From: CAZSDU01 sp963662525
GTDB lineage: Bacteria > Bacteroidota > Bacteroidia > Bacteroidales > FEN-979
Assembly: GCA_963662525.1 (NCBI GenBank)
Contig: OY759717.1
Span: 3,484,584-3,548,583, forward strand
Direction of reading: 5' to 3'
DNA length: 64,000 bases
Below are positions 18,809 to 27,774 of the stretch, piece by piece. Below the pieces are notes generated by a model. That model had not been told where the DNA came from and made no database searches. It saw only the letters and a list, made by a program, of their open reading frames with translations. The position numbers were made by a program, and so were the translations under genes. How positions within the stretch are numbered: position 1 is the first letter of the stretch; every line of letters begins with the position of its first letter.

Positions 18809-19555
18809 ATGAAACTGTTGACAGGAAAAACAGCCCTGATAACCGGTGCGAACCGGGGAATTGGACGAAGTATTGCCTTGAAATTTGCAGAACATGGAGC
18901 AAATGTTGCATTTTCGGATATTGCTTACGATGCTAATTCAAAAAGTCTGGAAAAGGAACTTGAAAGCTTTGGAGTCAAAGCAAAAGGCTATGCTTCAGAT
19001 GCCAGTTCATTTTCAAGTAGTGAACAACTCGTTAATGATGTTGTGAACGATTTTATCACCCTGGATGTGCTCGTCAATAATGCCGGCATAACCCGCGATA
19101 ATCTTTTACTGAGAATGACTGAATCTGATTGGGATCTGGTCATGAATGTCAACCTTAAATCCGTTTTTAACCTTACAAAAGCCGTCCAGAGATATATGAT
19201 AAAACAAAGGTTTGGCTCAATAATAAATATGAGTTCCATCGTGGGCGTTGAGGGAAATGGCGGACAATCCAATTATTCGGCGTCAAAAGCCGGGATTATT
19301 GGTTTTTCGAAATCAGTAGCCCAGGAGTTGGGATCACGAAATATCCGCTGCAATGCCATCGCTCCTGGTTTTATTGATACAGAAATGACTGCGAAGCTTC
19401 CCCAGGAGTACAAAGATAAATGGGCCGATGACATCCCCATGAAGAGGGCTGGAACACCGGATGATGTGGCAAATCTTGCCTTGTTCCTTGCTTCCGATCT
19501 GAGTTCATATATCACCGGACAAGTTATTACTGTTTGCGGAGGACTGCATACCTGA
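18809..19555 (+). CDS. fabG: 3-oxoacyl-ACP reductase
   Basis: A 248-residue short-chain dehydrogenase, the usual FabG length. It reduces 3-oxoacyl-ACP with NADPH in fatty acid synthesis. 'TGANRGIGRSIALKF' near residue 12 binds the cofactor, 'NNAGITRDNLLLRM' near 87 is typical of FabG, Ser of 'NMSSIVG' and Tyr/Lys of 'NYSASKAG' near 150 are the catalytic set, and the C-terminus ends 'YITGQVITVCGGLHT'. The ATG at 18809 is chosen; a TTG eight codons upstream lies inside the promoter box. It is followed after 14 bp by a membrane protein gene. Confidence 0.94.
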   Translation: MKLLTGKTALITGANRGIGRSIALKFAEHGANVAFSDIAYDANSKSLEKELESFGVKAKGYASDASSFSSSEQLVNDVVNDFITLDVLVNNAGITRDNLLLRMTESDWDLVMNVNLKSVFNLTKAVQRYMIKQRFGSIINMSSIVGVEGNGGQSNYSASKAGIIGFSKSVAQELGSRNIRCNAIAPGFIDTEMTAKLPQEYKDKWADDIPMKRAGTPDDVANLALFLASDLSSYITGQVITVCGGLHT

Positions 19556-19569
19556 TCAATCACTGAACC

Positions 19570-21642
19570 TTGACGCTGGTATTTGAATACCCTTTCTGGC
19601 TTGTACTTCTTTGTCTCCTACTGGGAGCAGCAGGATCCTTTTTTCTATATTATTTCGGGAACCCACCTGATGTATCACGTGGATTGAAGTATTTCCTGGT
19701 GATACTTCGTTTTACTTCCATATTCCTGATATCATTTCTACTGCTTTCACCACTCCTGCGCCAGAACCTGGAGACCATTGAGAAACCGCTTATCATTCTT
19801 GGCATCGATAATTCTGAATCTATTGTCTTGACCAAGGATTCCGGATTTTACAGGAATACTTTTTCCGGACAGGTCAGAACGCTGATCGAAAGGCTAAATA
19901 AAGACTATGAGGTTAAAGCATTTTCCCTGGGTGAAGAAGTGAAACCGTACTCCGGTTTATCCTATAACCAGAAACAAACCGACTTATCCACTTTTTTCAG
20001 AGAAATAGAAGACCGGTTCATGAATCGTAATGTTGGAGCAATAATTCTGGCTTCAGATGGCATTTATAATAAAGGAACAGATCCTTTTTATGCATCTGAA
20101 AAACTTCCTTTCAGTATTTATTGTATTCCAATGGGAGATACGGTTCAGCATCAGGATATACTGTTGAAAAAAGCAGAATGCAATAGTACTGTTTTTATCG
20201 GAGACCGGTTTCCGCTTGAAATATATTATTCGGCCTATTTTTGTCAGGGAAAAAAAACTCAACTTAGTGTTTCTCACAAAGGGAAAGTTCTTTTTACCAA
20301 AGAGATTCTACCAGTAAATGAGGAAATGAATGCCGATGAGAAAATATATCTTGATGCAAATGAAGCAGGGCAGCAGGTTTATGATATCCGGATCATTCCT
20401 GTGGAAGGAGAGGTGAGTACCCTGAATAATTTTCAGCGAATCAGTATCCAGGTGCTGAATTCACGGGAAAAGATAGCTATTCTGTATAATGCTCCACATC
20501 CCGACGTGACGGCAATAGAGCAGGCATTAATGAAAACAGGCCGATATGAAATATCGGTTTCTCCCTTTGATGTATTTTCAGAATCTCCTGAAAAATTCAG
20601 CCTTCTCATCTTACACATGGTGCCATCCATACAGCATGTGACTGACCTGGATCCAATACTAAAGCCAGACATTCCAGCCTTGTTCATTTTGGGGACCCAG
20701 ACGGACCTGAGTGCTTTTAATAAAATAAATACAGGCTTGATCATCAGTGCAGTTAAAAGTAATTTCACTGAAGCTCAACCTGTCTGGAATGATGTTTTCT
20801 CATTATTTACCCTTGATCACCAGGTTTCTTCTGCCTTTTCAATTTACCCTCCATTGATGAGCCCATTGGGAAGTTATCAGTACAACCCGCTGATTGATGT
20901 GCTTTGTTACCAGCAAATCGGTTCTGTAAGCACCCGTATACCGCAGATCATGTTCACTACACAGAATAACCGGAAAACAGGCATTATTGCAGGTGAAAAC
21001 ATATGGAAATGGAGAATCGCGGAATTTGTAGCCCGTTCGAACCATGATGCATTTGATGAACTGATCAATAAAATGGTTCAGCTCCTTTCTGTCAAGGCAG
21101 ATAAAAGTTTTTTTCGGGTGAAAGTTAATGATCCGGTAAGAGAAAATGAAGGTGTTAAGTTTGTTGCGGAAGTATATAACGACTCCTATGAACTCATCAA
21201 TGATCCGGATGTAAATATTGTAATAACGGATTCCGGTCAGAGAATATATCCCTTTTTGTTCAATAAAACAGAGAGGGCATATCAGCTCCATGCCGGCATC
21301 TTTCCACTCGGAACATATAAATACAATGCCAGTGTTAAATTTGGTAATAAGCAATATCGGGAATCAGGTACTTTTATTGTCATGCCTGTAAACAATGAGG
21401 CTATCAATCTTGTCGCCAATCATCAGATTTTATACATGATTTCATCTGCTCATGAAGGAAGTCTCATCTTACCGGCCAAACTTGAAACCATACAAGATAT
21501 TTTAAAATCCAGAGAGGATATTCATTCCGTTACTGATATTCAGAAGCGTTTTACAGACCTGATCGGTAATCCATGGCTGCTGGCGGCATTACTTATTTTG
21601 CTCTCAGCAGAATGGATAATAAGAAAAAGAAGTGGACTATAA
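19570..21642 (+). CDS. Large membrane protein with VWA-like domain
   Basis: A 690-residue protein starting at a TTG. Two hydrophobic segments at residues 7-27 and 38-62 anchor it, and a third lies at the extreme C-terminus (about 667-685) before a basic tail. Between them lies a periplasmic region that starts like a von Willebrand A domain ('IILGIDNSESI' near 75, 'GAIILASDGIYNKGTDP' near 155). The first DxSxS motif is DNSES, so the metal site may be retained. A long beta-rich region follows. Such double-TM VWA-like proteins are common in Bacteroidetes and are of unknown function. It overlaps the convergent ABC permease gene by 6 bp. Confidence 0.75.
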   Translation: MTLVFEYPFWLVLLCLLLGAAGSFFLYYFGNPPDVSRGLKYFLVILRFTSIFLISFLLLSPLLRQNLETIEKPLIILGIDNSESIVLTKDSGFYRNTFSGQVRTLIERLNKDYEVKAFSLGEEVKPYSGLSYNQKQTDLSTFFREIEDRFMNRNVGAIILASDGIYNKGTDPFYASEKLPFSIYCIPMGDTVQHQDILLKKAECNSTVFIGDRFPLEIYYSAYFCQGKKTQLSVSHKGKVLFTKEILPVNEEMNADEKIYLDANEAGQQVYDIRIIPVEGEVSTLNNFQRISIQVLNSREKIAILYNAPHPDVTAIEQALMKTGRYEISVSPFDVFSESPEKFSLLILHMVPSIQHVTDLDPILKPDIPALFILGTQTDLSAFNKINTGLIISAVKSNFTEAQPVWNDVFSLFTLDHQVSSAFSIYPPLMSPLGSYQYNPLIDVLCYQQIGSVSTRIPQIMFTTQNNRKTGIIAGENIWKWRIAEFVARSNHDAFDELINKMVQLLSVKADKSFFRVKVNDPVRENEGVKFVAEVYNDSYELINDPDVNIVITDSGQRIYPFLFNKTERAYQLHAGIFPLGTYKYNASVKFGNKQYRESGTFIVMPVNNEAINLVANHQILYMISSAHEGSLILPAKLETIQDILKSREDIHSVTDIQKRFTDLIGNPWLLAALLILLSAEWIIRKRSGL

Positions 21643-22467
21643 GTCTCTTTTATTCATTGTCCAAAACACAATTCCTATCATAATAGCGGCGTATAACAAG
21701 GGGATAGAGATAGAAACAAGGCTTACACTACTTTGTAATTCCAGCCCCATCACTTTCTTTAATACTGAAATTTCAGGATATTCAGTTACTCTTAAAACTG
21801 CATTTACCGGAAGATAGGTTGATATGGTATTTTTAAATACGATAGGACTTTTCAGAAAATAATACAGTATAGGTTCAGCAATCATTGAATATAAAGTAAA
21901 TAAGGCAATGGAGAGCCCGGTATTACGAAGCAGGAACCCAAAGAAAAAGGCATATATCATGTAGCAGAGAATACTGATAAAAAAGCCGAACATAAATGGA
22001 ATTCCTTTTGAAAAGAAGAAAATTTCATTGGCTCCCGAATGAGATAAACCAATAATAAAAGCACCAATCGTAAGAGAAACCACCATAATCAACGACATCA
22101 ATAAAATAAACTGAAGTTTGGAAAGAAGAAATTCCGCCTTACTCATGCCGTTGATGATGTTCTGCCTGATGGTTTTATAAGTGAATTCATTGGTGATTAA
22201 AATAATTATTACGATGGCGGGAAAGATCAATACATATCGGATTGACGCGAAAAAAGCGAAATTCTGCCAAACATCAGGAAAAAAATAAATCGTGATATGC
22301 GGCAAGGGGATTGGCAGATGCTTATTCATATTATCTACCATATTATTGACCATAAACTCAGCCATTAAAATACCGCTGGTCAGAAAAATAAAGTACAATC
22401 CGAAAAGGATCCAGAATACTTTATAGGTCAGGATCTTCTTAAATTCAATTTTCAGTAGTTTGATCAT
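21637..22467 (-). CDS. ABC-2 type transporter permease
   Basis: A 276-residue membrane protein with about six hydrophobic segments and a C-terminal NKRDL. The first ~20 residues ('LKIEFKKILTYKVFWILFGL') are typical of ABC-2 permeases with an ATPase partner. It pairs with the ATPase gene directly upstream: the two overlap by 4 bp (22464-22467), so translation is likely coupled. The substrate is not evident; exporters of this build often handle lipids, drugs or small peptides. Confidence 0.85.
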   Translation of the reverse strand: MIKLLKIEFKKILTYKVFWILFGLYFIFLTSGILMAEFMVNNMVDNMNKHLPIPLPHITIYFFPDVWQNFAFFASIRYVLIFPAIVIIILITNEFTYKTIRQNIINGMSKAEFLLSKLQFILLMSLIMVVSLTIGAFIIGLSHSGANEIFFFSKGIPFMFGFFISILCYMIYAFFFGFLLRNTGLSIALFTLYSMIAEPILYYFLKSPIVFKNTISTYLPVNAVLRVTEYPEISVLKKVMGLELQSSVSLVSISIPLLYAAIMIGIVFWTMNKRDL

Positions 22468-23360
22468 TGGTTCTCTTGTAATAGTTCCAGAAAATGTTGT
22501 TCCAGGCTTCGTTTACGTTCTGAAAGGTGAAATAGGGTTATCCCGTTTTGATGGCAGAAGCTGTTTATTTCCCCGGGATTTACATGTTTGCTGAAATAGA
22601 CCTGGAAAAAGTCTCCCAGATGGTTCAACGACTTGAAACCGGGATACTGCTTGAGGAGCATTTCAAGTTTTTCCATATCATCTCCAGCAATTTCGAATGA
22701 ATCTGAGATTGCAAGGACCTCACTCACCGTACCGGCATAAAGCTTTTTCCCTTTCTGTAGCACAGCAACATGGCTGCATATTTTCTGAACCTCATCAAGT
22801 AAATGAGAGGCAATAATTATTGTAATACCCTCGGAAGCAACCTGTAGTATAAGATCTCTGATCTGTGCAATTCCCTGTGGGTCTAAACCATTGGTGGGCT
22901 CATCCAATATTAATACTTCGGGATTTCCAAGCAGGGCAGATGCAATAGCCAGCCTTTGCTTCATGCCGAATGAAAATGTTTTAAACTTCGAATGTTTGCG
23001 TTGAATAAGACCGGTGATGGTAAGGACCCTGTCGATATCGTCGTAACCAAGGTCTTTAATATCAGCCACGATCTGCAGGTTCTTTTCAGCATCCAGGTAT
23101 GGAAAAAAGTTTGGACTTTCTATGACTGATCCGATATGTTTACGGCTTTCCTTGGAAGGTGGTTCCCCAAACCAGGTAAAACTACCCTGGTCGGCATACA
23201 GAAGTTCCAGGATGATACTTAAGGTGGTTGTTTTTCCACTTCCATTTGGTCCCAGGATTCCATATACCTGTCCTCTGTTTACTTCGATGGAAAGCTCATT
23301 CACGGCTTGAATTTTACCATACCGTTTTGAAATTCCGTTAATTGTAAGTACTGTTTCCAA
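22464..23360 (-). CDS. ABC transporter ATP-binding protein
   Basis: A 298-residue ATPase of an ABC-2 exporter. Walker A 'GPNGSGKTTT' is near residue 38, signature 'FSFGMKQRLAIASAL' near 130, Walker B 'VLILDEPTNGLDP' near 152 and the H-loop in 'IIASHLLDEV' near 184. The C-terminal ~90 residues are the accessory region usual in this group. It energises the permease encoded by the overlapping downstream gene. Confidence 0.9.
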   Translation of the reverse strand: METVLTINGISKRYGKIQAVNELSIEVNRGQVYGILGPNGSGKTTTLSIILELLYADQGSFTWFGEPPSKESRKHIGSVIESPNFFPYLDAEKNLQIVADIKDLGYDDIDRVLTITGLIQRKHSKFKTFSFGMKQRLAIASALLGNPEVLILDEPTNGLDPQGIAQIRDLILQVASEGITIIIASHLLDEVQKICSHVAVLQKGKKLYAGTVSEVLAISDSFEIAGDDMEKLEMLLKQYPGFKSLNHLGDFFQVYFSKHVNPGEINSFCHQNGITLFHLSERKRSLEQHFLELLQENQ

Positions 23361-23419
23361 AATCTGTCGGGAATAAATTAATGCTGAATTAACTTTAAGA
23401 CGATAAATTTTAATTTGAG

Positions 23420-24133
23420 TTACATGCCATAGTATATTAAAAAAATGGCAGGATGCTTATTCAGATCAGGGTGAACCTTTCTCCATTCCTTTATAGATTT
23501 TGTTTTAATCCATTCACTTTCCAGTGAAAGATCAACGGCAATGCATAGCTGCGTATCTTCCCTGCAGGTTTCTAACAGGCTTTGAAAGAGATTTAGATTT
23601 CTGTATGGTGTTTCAATAAATAACTGTGTCTGATTTTTATCCATTGAATTTTTTTCCAGTTCACGAATTTTATTTATCCGTTGTCTTTTATCCACAGGAA
23701 GATACCCGTGAAATGTAAAATTTTGTCCATTGAATCCTGATGCCATTAAAGCCAGGTAAATAGAAGATGGACCGGTGAGGGGAATTACCTGGATCCCTTT
23801 TTGGTGGGCCAGGGCGACAATGAGGTTGCCGGGATCTGCCACACAGGGAATTCCTGCTTCAGAGAGTAGTCCGGTATCATTTCCTTCCAGGGCAGGACTG
23901 ATATACATGGTAAGATCATTTTCATGGTAGTGCTCATTGAAGACCATGAACATCCCATCATTCAAATCCTTTTCAATACCGGCTTTTTTAAGAAATCTCC
24001 GGGCTGTCCTGCGCTCTTCAACAATAAAATATTCCAGTCTGCATATGATCTCCAGGTTCTTCGTAGGCATCACCTGTTCAATTGGGCTTGGCCCAAGAGG
24101 AGTTGGAATAAGATATAATTTTCCTTTATTCAT
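23420..24133 (-). CDS. SAM-dependent methyltransferase, RsmI-like (tetrapyrrole methylase fold)
   Basis: A 237-residue protein of the tetrapyrrole methylase superfamily. The N-terminus 'GKLYLIPTPLGPSPIEQVMP', 'SEAGIPCVADPGNLIVALAH' near residue 92 and 'VIPLTGPSSIYLALMASGFN' near 118 are RsmI-like. RsmI 2'-O-methylates C1402 of 16S rRNA, but this shorter Bacteroidetes paralogue may have another substrate. It overlaps the next upstream gene (24126) by 8 bp. In many Bacteroidetes, as I recall, such a gene follows dnaA and a tyrosine phosphatase; here a dehydratase gene and a phosphatase remnant lie between. Confidence 0.85.
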   Translation of the reverse strand: MNKGKLYLIPTPLGPSPIEQVMPTKNLEIICRLEYFIVEERRTARRFLKKAGIEKDLNDGMFMVFNEHYHENDLTMYISPALEGNDTGLLSEAGIPCVADPGNLIVALAHQKGIQVIPLTGPSSIYLALMASGFNGQNFTFHGYLPVDKRQRINKIRELEKNSMDKNQTQLFIETPYRNLNLFQSLLETCREDTQLCIAVDLSLESEWIKTKSIKEWRKVHPDLNKHPAIFLIYYGM

Positions 24134-25097
24134 GATCTAGCCAGGGTAAGGAATCGAGGTCAACATTGCCCCCTGAGAGAATAATTCCGACCTTCTTTTT
24201 CCGGATATCCAGTTTTTTTTCAAGAAGTGCAGCAAAAGGAACAGCAGAGGAGGTTTCAATAAGAATCTTCATTCGTTCCCAGATAAACCGCATGGCTTCT
24301 ATAATACTAATTTCAGAGACGGTAACGATATCGCTGACATGTTCTAAAATAATCGGAAAAGTGAGGTCTCCAAGTGAAGTTCGTAGTCCATCTGCAATGG
24401 TATCAGGATTAACAGAAGGGACAAATTGTTTTTTAATGAAAGATTGTCTCGCATCATCTGCCTTGGCTGGCTCGGCAGCAATAACCCTGGTCATGGGAGA
24501 AAAATAAAAGGCAGCAAGGCTGGTACCGCTTAGTAATCCACCACCACCAACTGGTGTAAGAATGATATCTAGTGCATCAATTTCTTCTATCAGTTCTTGT
24601 GCCGCTGTGGCTTGCCCGGCTATGATGGCATAATGATTATAGGGGTGAATTTCAATGGTGCCTGTTTCCTTGATGACCATTTCCAGGGTTTCTTCTCTGG
24701 AGGCCAGATTTGGCTCGCAAAAAGTGATTATCCCTCCGTAGTCTTTTACTGCAGCAATCTTGATTTTTGAGGAGTTCGATGGCATAACAATATGGGCCCT
24801 GGTATTTACCAGGGAGGCTGCCCAGGATAAAGCCTGGGCGTGATTTCCAGAAGAATGTGTCGCAACCCCTTGTTGCAATGCATCCTGGTTAAGGGAAAGA
24901 ACAGCATTGGAGGCTCCTCTTGCCTTAAATGCCCCGACTTTCTGAAAATTTTCACATTTAAAAAACACCTTGGCATCAAATAATCGGTCGATGGTGGATG
25001 AAGTAATAACCGGTGTACGCTTGATAAATGGTCTGATCCGGTCAGCTGCTTGGAGGATAACCGATGCCTCCGGATATATTGGGGTATTTTGGCTCAT
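24126..25097 (-). CDS. PLP-dependent serine/threonine dehydratase or serine racemase
   Basis: A 323-residue fold-type II PLP enzyme. 'FFKCENFQKVGAFKARGASN' near residue 50 carries the PLP Lys, 'SSGNHAQALSWAA' near 82 holds the phosphate loop and 'TPVGGGGLLSG' near 180 the tetraglycine loop. Family members deaminate threonine or serine or racemise serine; the sequence alone does not decide. The ACT domain of biosynthetic IlvA is missing, so a catabolic or racemase role is more likely. The gene overlaps the RsmI-like gene by 8 bp and lies beside the phosphatase remnant. Confidence 0.85.
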   Translation of the reverse strand: MSQNTPIYPEASVILQAADRIRPFIKRTPVITSSTIDRLFDAKVFFKCENFQKVGAFKARGASNAVLSLNQDALQQGVATHSSGNHAQALSWAASLVNTRAHIVMPSNSSKIKIAAVKDYGGIITFCEPNLASREETLEMVIKETGTIEIHPYNHYAIIAGQATAAQELIEEIDALDIILTPVGGGGLLSGTSLAAFYFSPMTRVIAAEPAKADDARQSFIKKQFVPSVNPDTIADGLRTSLGDLTFPIILEHVSDIVTVSEISIIEAMRFIWERMKILIETSSAVPFAALLEKKLDIRKKKVGIILSGGNVDLDSLPWLDHE

Positions 25098-25120
25098 AGA
25101 TTTTGTTTGCGAATCATTTT

Positions 25121-25276
25121 TTAAGCAATACTTTCACAAACTGTGTCAAGCAGCCTGAAAACATGCTTAAAAGCAGCAATATTATCGTACCAGTCAGGAA
25201 TGGGCTTGTTGGTTGATGTAAAAACAGTAAGTGACCGGCAAATATTTCCAGTACCCACAAAAAGAATTTTTTTCAA
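25121..25276 (-). pseudogene. Remnant of a low-molecular-weight protein tyrosine phosphatase
   Basis: Fifty-one residues read from a TTG at 25276. The first part matches the LMW-PTP N-terminus: LKKILFVGTGNICRS corresponds to the usual KILFVCLGNICRS, with the catalytic Cys replaced by Gly while the second Cys and Arg remain. The last part matches the family C-terminus: 'IPDWYDNIAAFKHVFRLLD', including the Asp of the general-acid loop. The ~90 residues between these ends are missing, so an internal in-frame deletion has removed the core. Full-length members have about 155 residues. It follows dnaA after 16 bp, where as I recall many Bacteroidetes carry an intact copy. It is certainly not an active phosphatase. 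Confidence 0.7.
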
Positions 25277-25292
25277 AGCCTCAATGGAGATT

Positions 25293-26729
25293 TTACAACT
25301 TGATACGTTTATCCAATTCTTCAACAAACTGCCGGAATTGTTTATCAGTTTCAACAAGATTATTGACTGTCCTGCAGGCATGAAGCACGGTTGCATGATC
25401 TTTATTCCCGCAATGTAATCCAATGCTGGCCAGGGAGGCTTTGGTATGCTTTTTCGAAAAATACATGGAAAGCTGACGTGCCTGAACAATTTCCCTTTTA
25501 CGGGTCTTTGAATGGATCATTTCCACCGGAATATTGAAATAATCACAAACCACTTTTTGGATATAATCGATCGAAATTTCGCGAGAGGTATTTTTTACGA
25601 ATTTATCGATCATCTGCTTGGCTAATTCCAGCGTTATGGTTTTTTTATTCAACGATGACTGGGCAAGCAACGAAATCAAGGCTCCTTCCAGTTCTCTGAT
25701 ATTGGTATTTATGCAGTAAGCGAGATATTCCACAACTTCCGGTGGAATCTGAATTCCATCATTATATAATTTCTTATGAAGTATGGCTATTCTGGTTTCC
25801 AGGTCAGGAACCTGAAGATCTGCAGATAATCCCCATTTGAAACGGGATAATAGCCTGGGTTCAATCCCTTTCATTTCAACCGGTGGTTTATCGGCTGTCA
25901 GCACAATCTGGTTGCTTTTTTGATGAAGGTGATTAAAAATATGGAAGAAAACATCCTGGGTCTTTTCTTTTCCTGCAAGATTGTGAATATCATCGATGAT
26001 CAACACATCAATCATTTGGTAAAAATGAATGAAATCATTCTGATTGTTGTTTTTGACCGAATCGATAAACTGATTGGTAAACTGGTCAGCAGTGACATAA
26101 AGCACAGTTTTTTCTGGAAAAGTACTTTTTACCTGAAGACCGATGGAATGGGAAAGATGAGTCTTACCCAAACCGGTATGGCTATATATAAGTAATGGGT
26201 TAAAGGCAGTCTTTCCCGGATTATTGGCAACGGCAAACCCGGCCGAGCGTGCAAGCCGGTTGCAATCGCCCTCAATAAAATTATCAAAAGAATAACTTTC
26301 AATCAACTGAGAGTTAACTTTAATTTTCTTGAGCCCCGGTATGATAAATGGATTGGGTATCTCTTTGGATGCTCCTCTGTTCAGATCGATAGGCATGGAA
26401 ACAGGGGGATTAGCGGTTGCTTTCTTTTCACCAGTTGGTATGTTAACGGTATAGGGACCTTGATCCTGGTCAGAATTATCAACGATAATGGAATATTCTA
26501 ACCGGCCTTCAGACCCAAGTTCTTTTTTTATTGTCTTTTTAAGTAAGGCAATATAATGTTCTTCCAGCCATTCATAGAAAAACTGACTCGGAACTTGTAT
26601 CGTTAATACCTGCTCTTTAAGTTTTACAGGCTGGATTGGAAGAAACCAGGTTTTAAAACTTTGATAGTTGATATTATCTTTGATGACTTTGAGGCAATTT
26701 TCCCAAACTTCGATTGCTTTTTTTTCCAT
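25293..26729 (-). CDS. dnaA: Chromosomal replication initiator DnaA
   Basis: A 478-residue DnaA that opens the chromosomal origin. Domain I covers about 1-80, the linker 85-140, the AAA+ domain 145-360 and the DNA-binding domain IV the rest ('GLHCGNKDHATVLHACRTVN' near 440 is the box-binding motif). The Walker A reads SHTGLGKT at 183-190, where the usual first Gly is Ser; the Lys and Thr are kept. The Walker B is 'VLIIDDIHNLAGKE' near 228 and sensor I follows in 'IVLTADKPP'. The start at 26729 gives a standard N-terminus. The upstream region 26730-27121 has no perfect DnaA box. Confidence 0.96.
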   Translation of the reverse strand: MEKKAIEVWENCLKVIKDNINYQSFKTWFLPIQPVKLKEQVLTIQVPSQFFYEWLEEHYIALLKKTIKKELGSEGRLEYSIIVDNSDQDQGPYTVNIPTGEKKATANPPVSMPIDLNRGASKEIPNPFIIPGLKKIKVNSQLIESYSFDNFIEGDCNRLARSAGFAVANNPGKTAFNPLLIYSHTGLGKTHLSHSIGLQVKSTFPEKTVLYVTADQFTNQFIDSVKNNNQNDFIHFYQMIDVLIIDDIHNLAGKEKTQDVFFHIFNHLHQKSNQIVLTADKPPVEMKGIEPRLLSRFKWGLSADLQVPDLETRIAILHKKLYNDGIQIPPEVVEYLAYCINTNIRELEGALISLLAQSSLNKKTITLELAKQMIDKFVKNTSREISIDYIQKVVCDYFNIPVEMIHSKTRKREIVQARQLSMYFSKKHTKASLASIGLHCGNKDHATVLHACRTVNNLVETDKQFRQFVEELDKRIKL

Positions 26730-27121
26730 TAACAGAATTACCTTGAAAAATTTATGAGTTTAATTTTTAAAAATATGATTATCAAGGTTTTGGTTTATGT
26801 CCGCAAGCCATAAATCCGGGCCAAAAGGAATGCTTGATTTAATTAACAAATTTTAGAAAAAAAAGTTTATAAAAAAAATATTTTCTTCTTGATTTATAAG
26901 AAAAAATCATTACGAAAACTCAGGTTGACCTCATGAATTAATACATATACCGAGCTTATTTCTCAATATGTCAGAGTATTGCTACTCATCACCTTGGTGC
27001 CTATGCTCATTATATGGAATTAATTTAAATTACATCAGTGCTATCTTTCAAAGAGTTAGCAAAATCAGGTGTTTTGATATTATTAAGCAGACTAATTATA
27101 AATGCTAAATCTGCAACAAAC
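26730..27121. other. AT-rich intergenic region upstream of dnaA
   Basis: The 392-bp gap between dnaA and the YigZ-family gene holds long A and T runs, strongest at 26855-26911. No perfect DnaA box (TTATCCACA or its complement), no clear TAnnTTTG promoter for dnaA and no RNA gene were seen. A short ORF starts at 27038 on the plus strand but mostly runs antisense to the next gene. The region presumably carries the dnaA promoter. Confidence 0.5.
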
Positions 27122-27730
27122 TTATTCATTCATGCTGATAATGAGACCTGTAATTCTTACCAATTTGCTTTTTATCATCTCATGCTGACTTTTTCGGACA
27201 GAGAAATTAATACGGCACTGCTCTTCAGAGGACTGAATACTTATTTTTGCATCCTCTTCTTTCAGTATCCTCATGACTTCATTCATTGAAGTGTAAGGGA
27301 AATGAATCTGATAATGGAAAGTGATAAATTTAATGATGAACTGGGCCTGATTAAGTGATTCCTTGGCGGCAGTTCGATAAGCCTTGATCAGTCCAGGGAT
27401 ACCTAATTTCTTTCCTCCAAAATACCGGATTACGACAATCAGGATATCTGTCAAATTATTTGAGAGAATTTGTCCATAAATGGGTTTGCCTGCAGATCCT
27501 GAAGGCTCTCCATCATCATTGGTCCGATAGGCTGGAGTTTCATGCCCAATCCTGTAAGCATAACAAAAATGATTGGCATCATAAAATTCCTTTCTGAGGA
27601 ATTCCAGCTTTTCCTTGATCTCGGCTTCATCGATTACCGGGATGGCATAAGCAAGAAATTTACTTGATTTCTCACGATAAGTCCCTCTTGATTCTCCGGC
27701 AATCGATAAATAGGAGTCCGTTGCATTCAT
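27122..27730 (-). CDS. YigZ/IMPACT family protein
   Basis: A 202-residue protein of the UPF0029/IMPACT family, which shares a fold with translation-factor domains. The hallmark is 'NDDGEPSGSAGKPI' near residue 75 with 'VVIRYFGGKKLG' near 100. The N-terminal domain spans about 1-120 and the C-terminal ferredoxin-like domain the rest. The bacterial role is not settled; eukaryotic IMPACT modulates GCN2. The start at 27730 gives the full domain. It is divergent from prmC with 44 bp between. Confidence 0.85.
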   Translation of the reverse strand: MNATDSYLSIAGESRGTYREKSSKFLAYAIPVIDEAEIKEKLEFLRKEFYDANHFCYAYRIGHETPAYRTNDDGEPSGSAGKPIYGQILSNNLTDILIVVIRYFGGKKLGIPGLIKAYRTAAKESLNQAQFIIKFITFHYQIHFPYTSMNEVMRILKEEDAKISIQSSEEQCRINFSVRKSQHEMIKSKLVRITGLIISMNE

Positions 27731-27774
27731 CTTGTCAGCTAAATTACTTTTATTTTTAATTTAGATGGTTTGAA

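Noticed and set aside
20839..21354. Minus-strand ORF of 171 codons
   Set aside because: Antisense shadow of the VWA-like gene.
23688..23696. Perfect DnaA box TTATCCACA
   Set aside because: A single copy inside the RsmI-like coding sequence, no cluster, so not an origin by itself.
27038..27289. Plus-strand ORF of 83 codons
   Set aside because: Mostly antisense to the YigZ-family gene; no promoter or family match.
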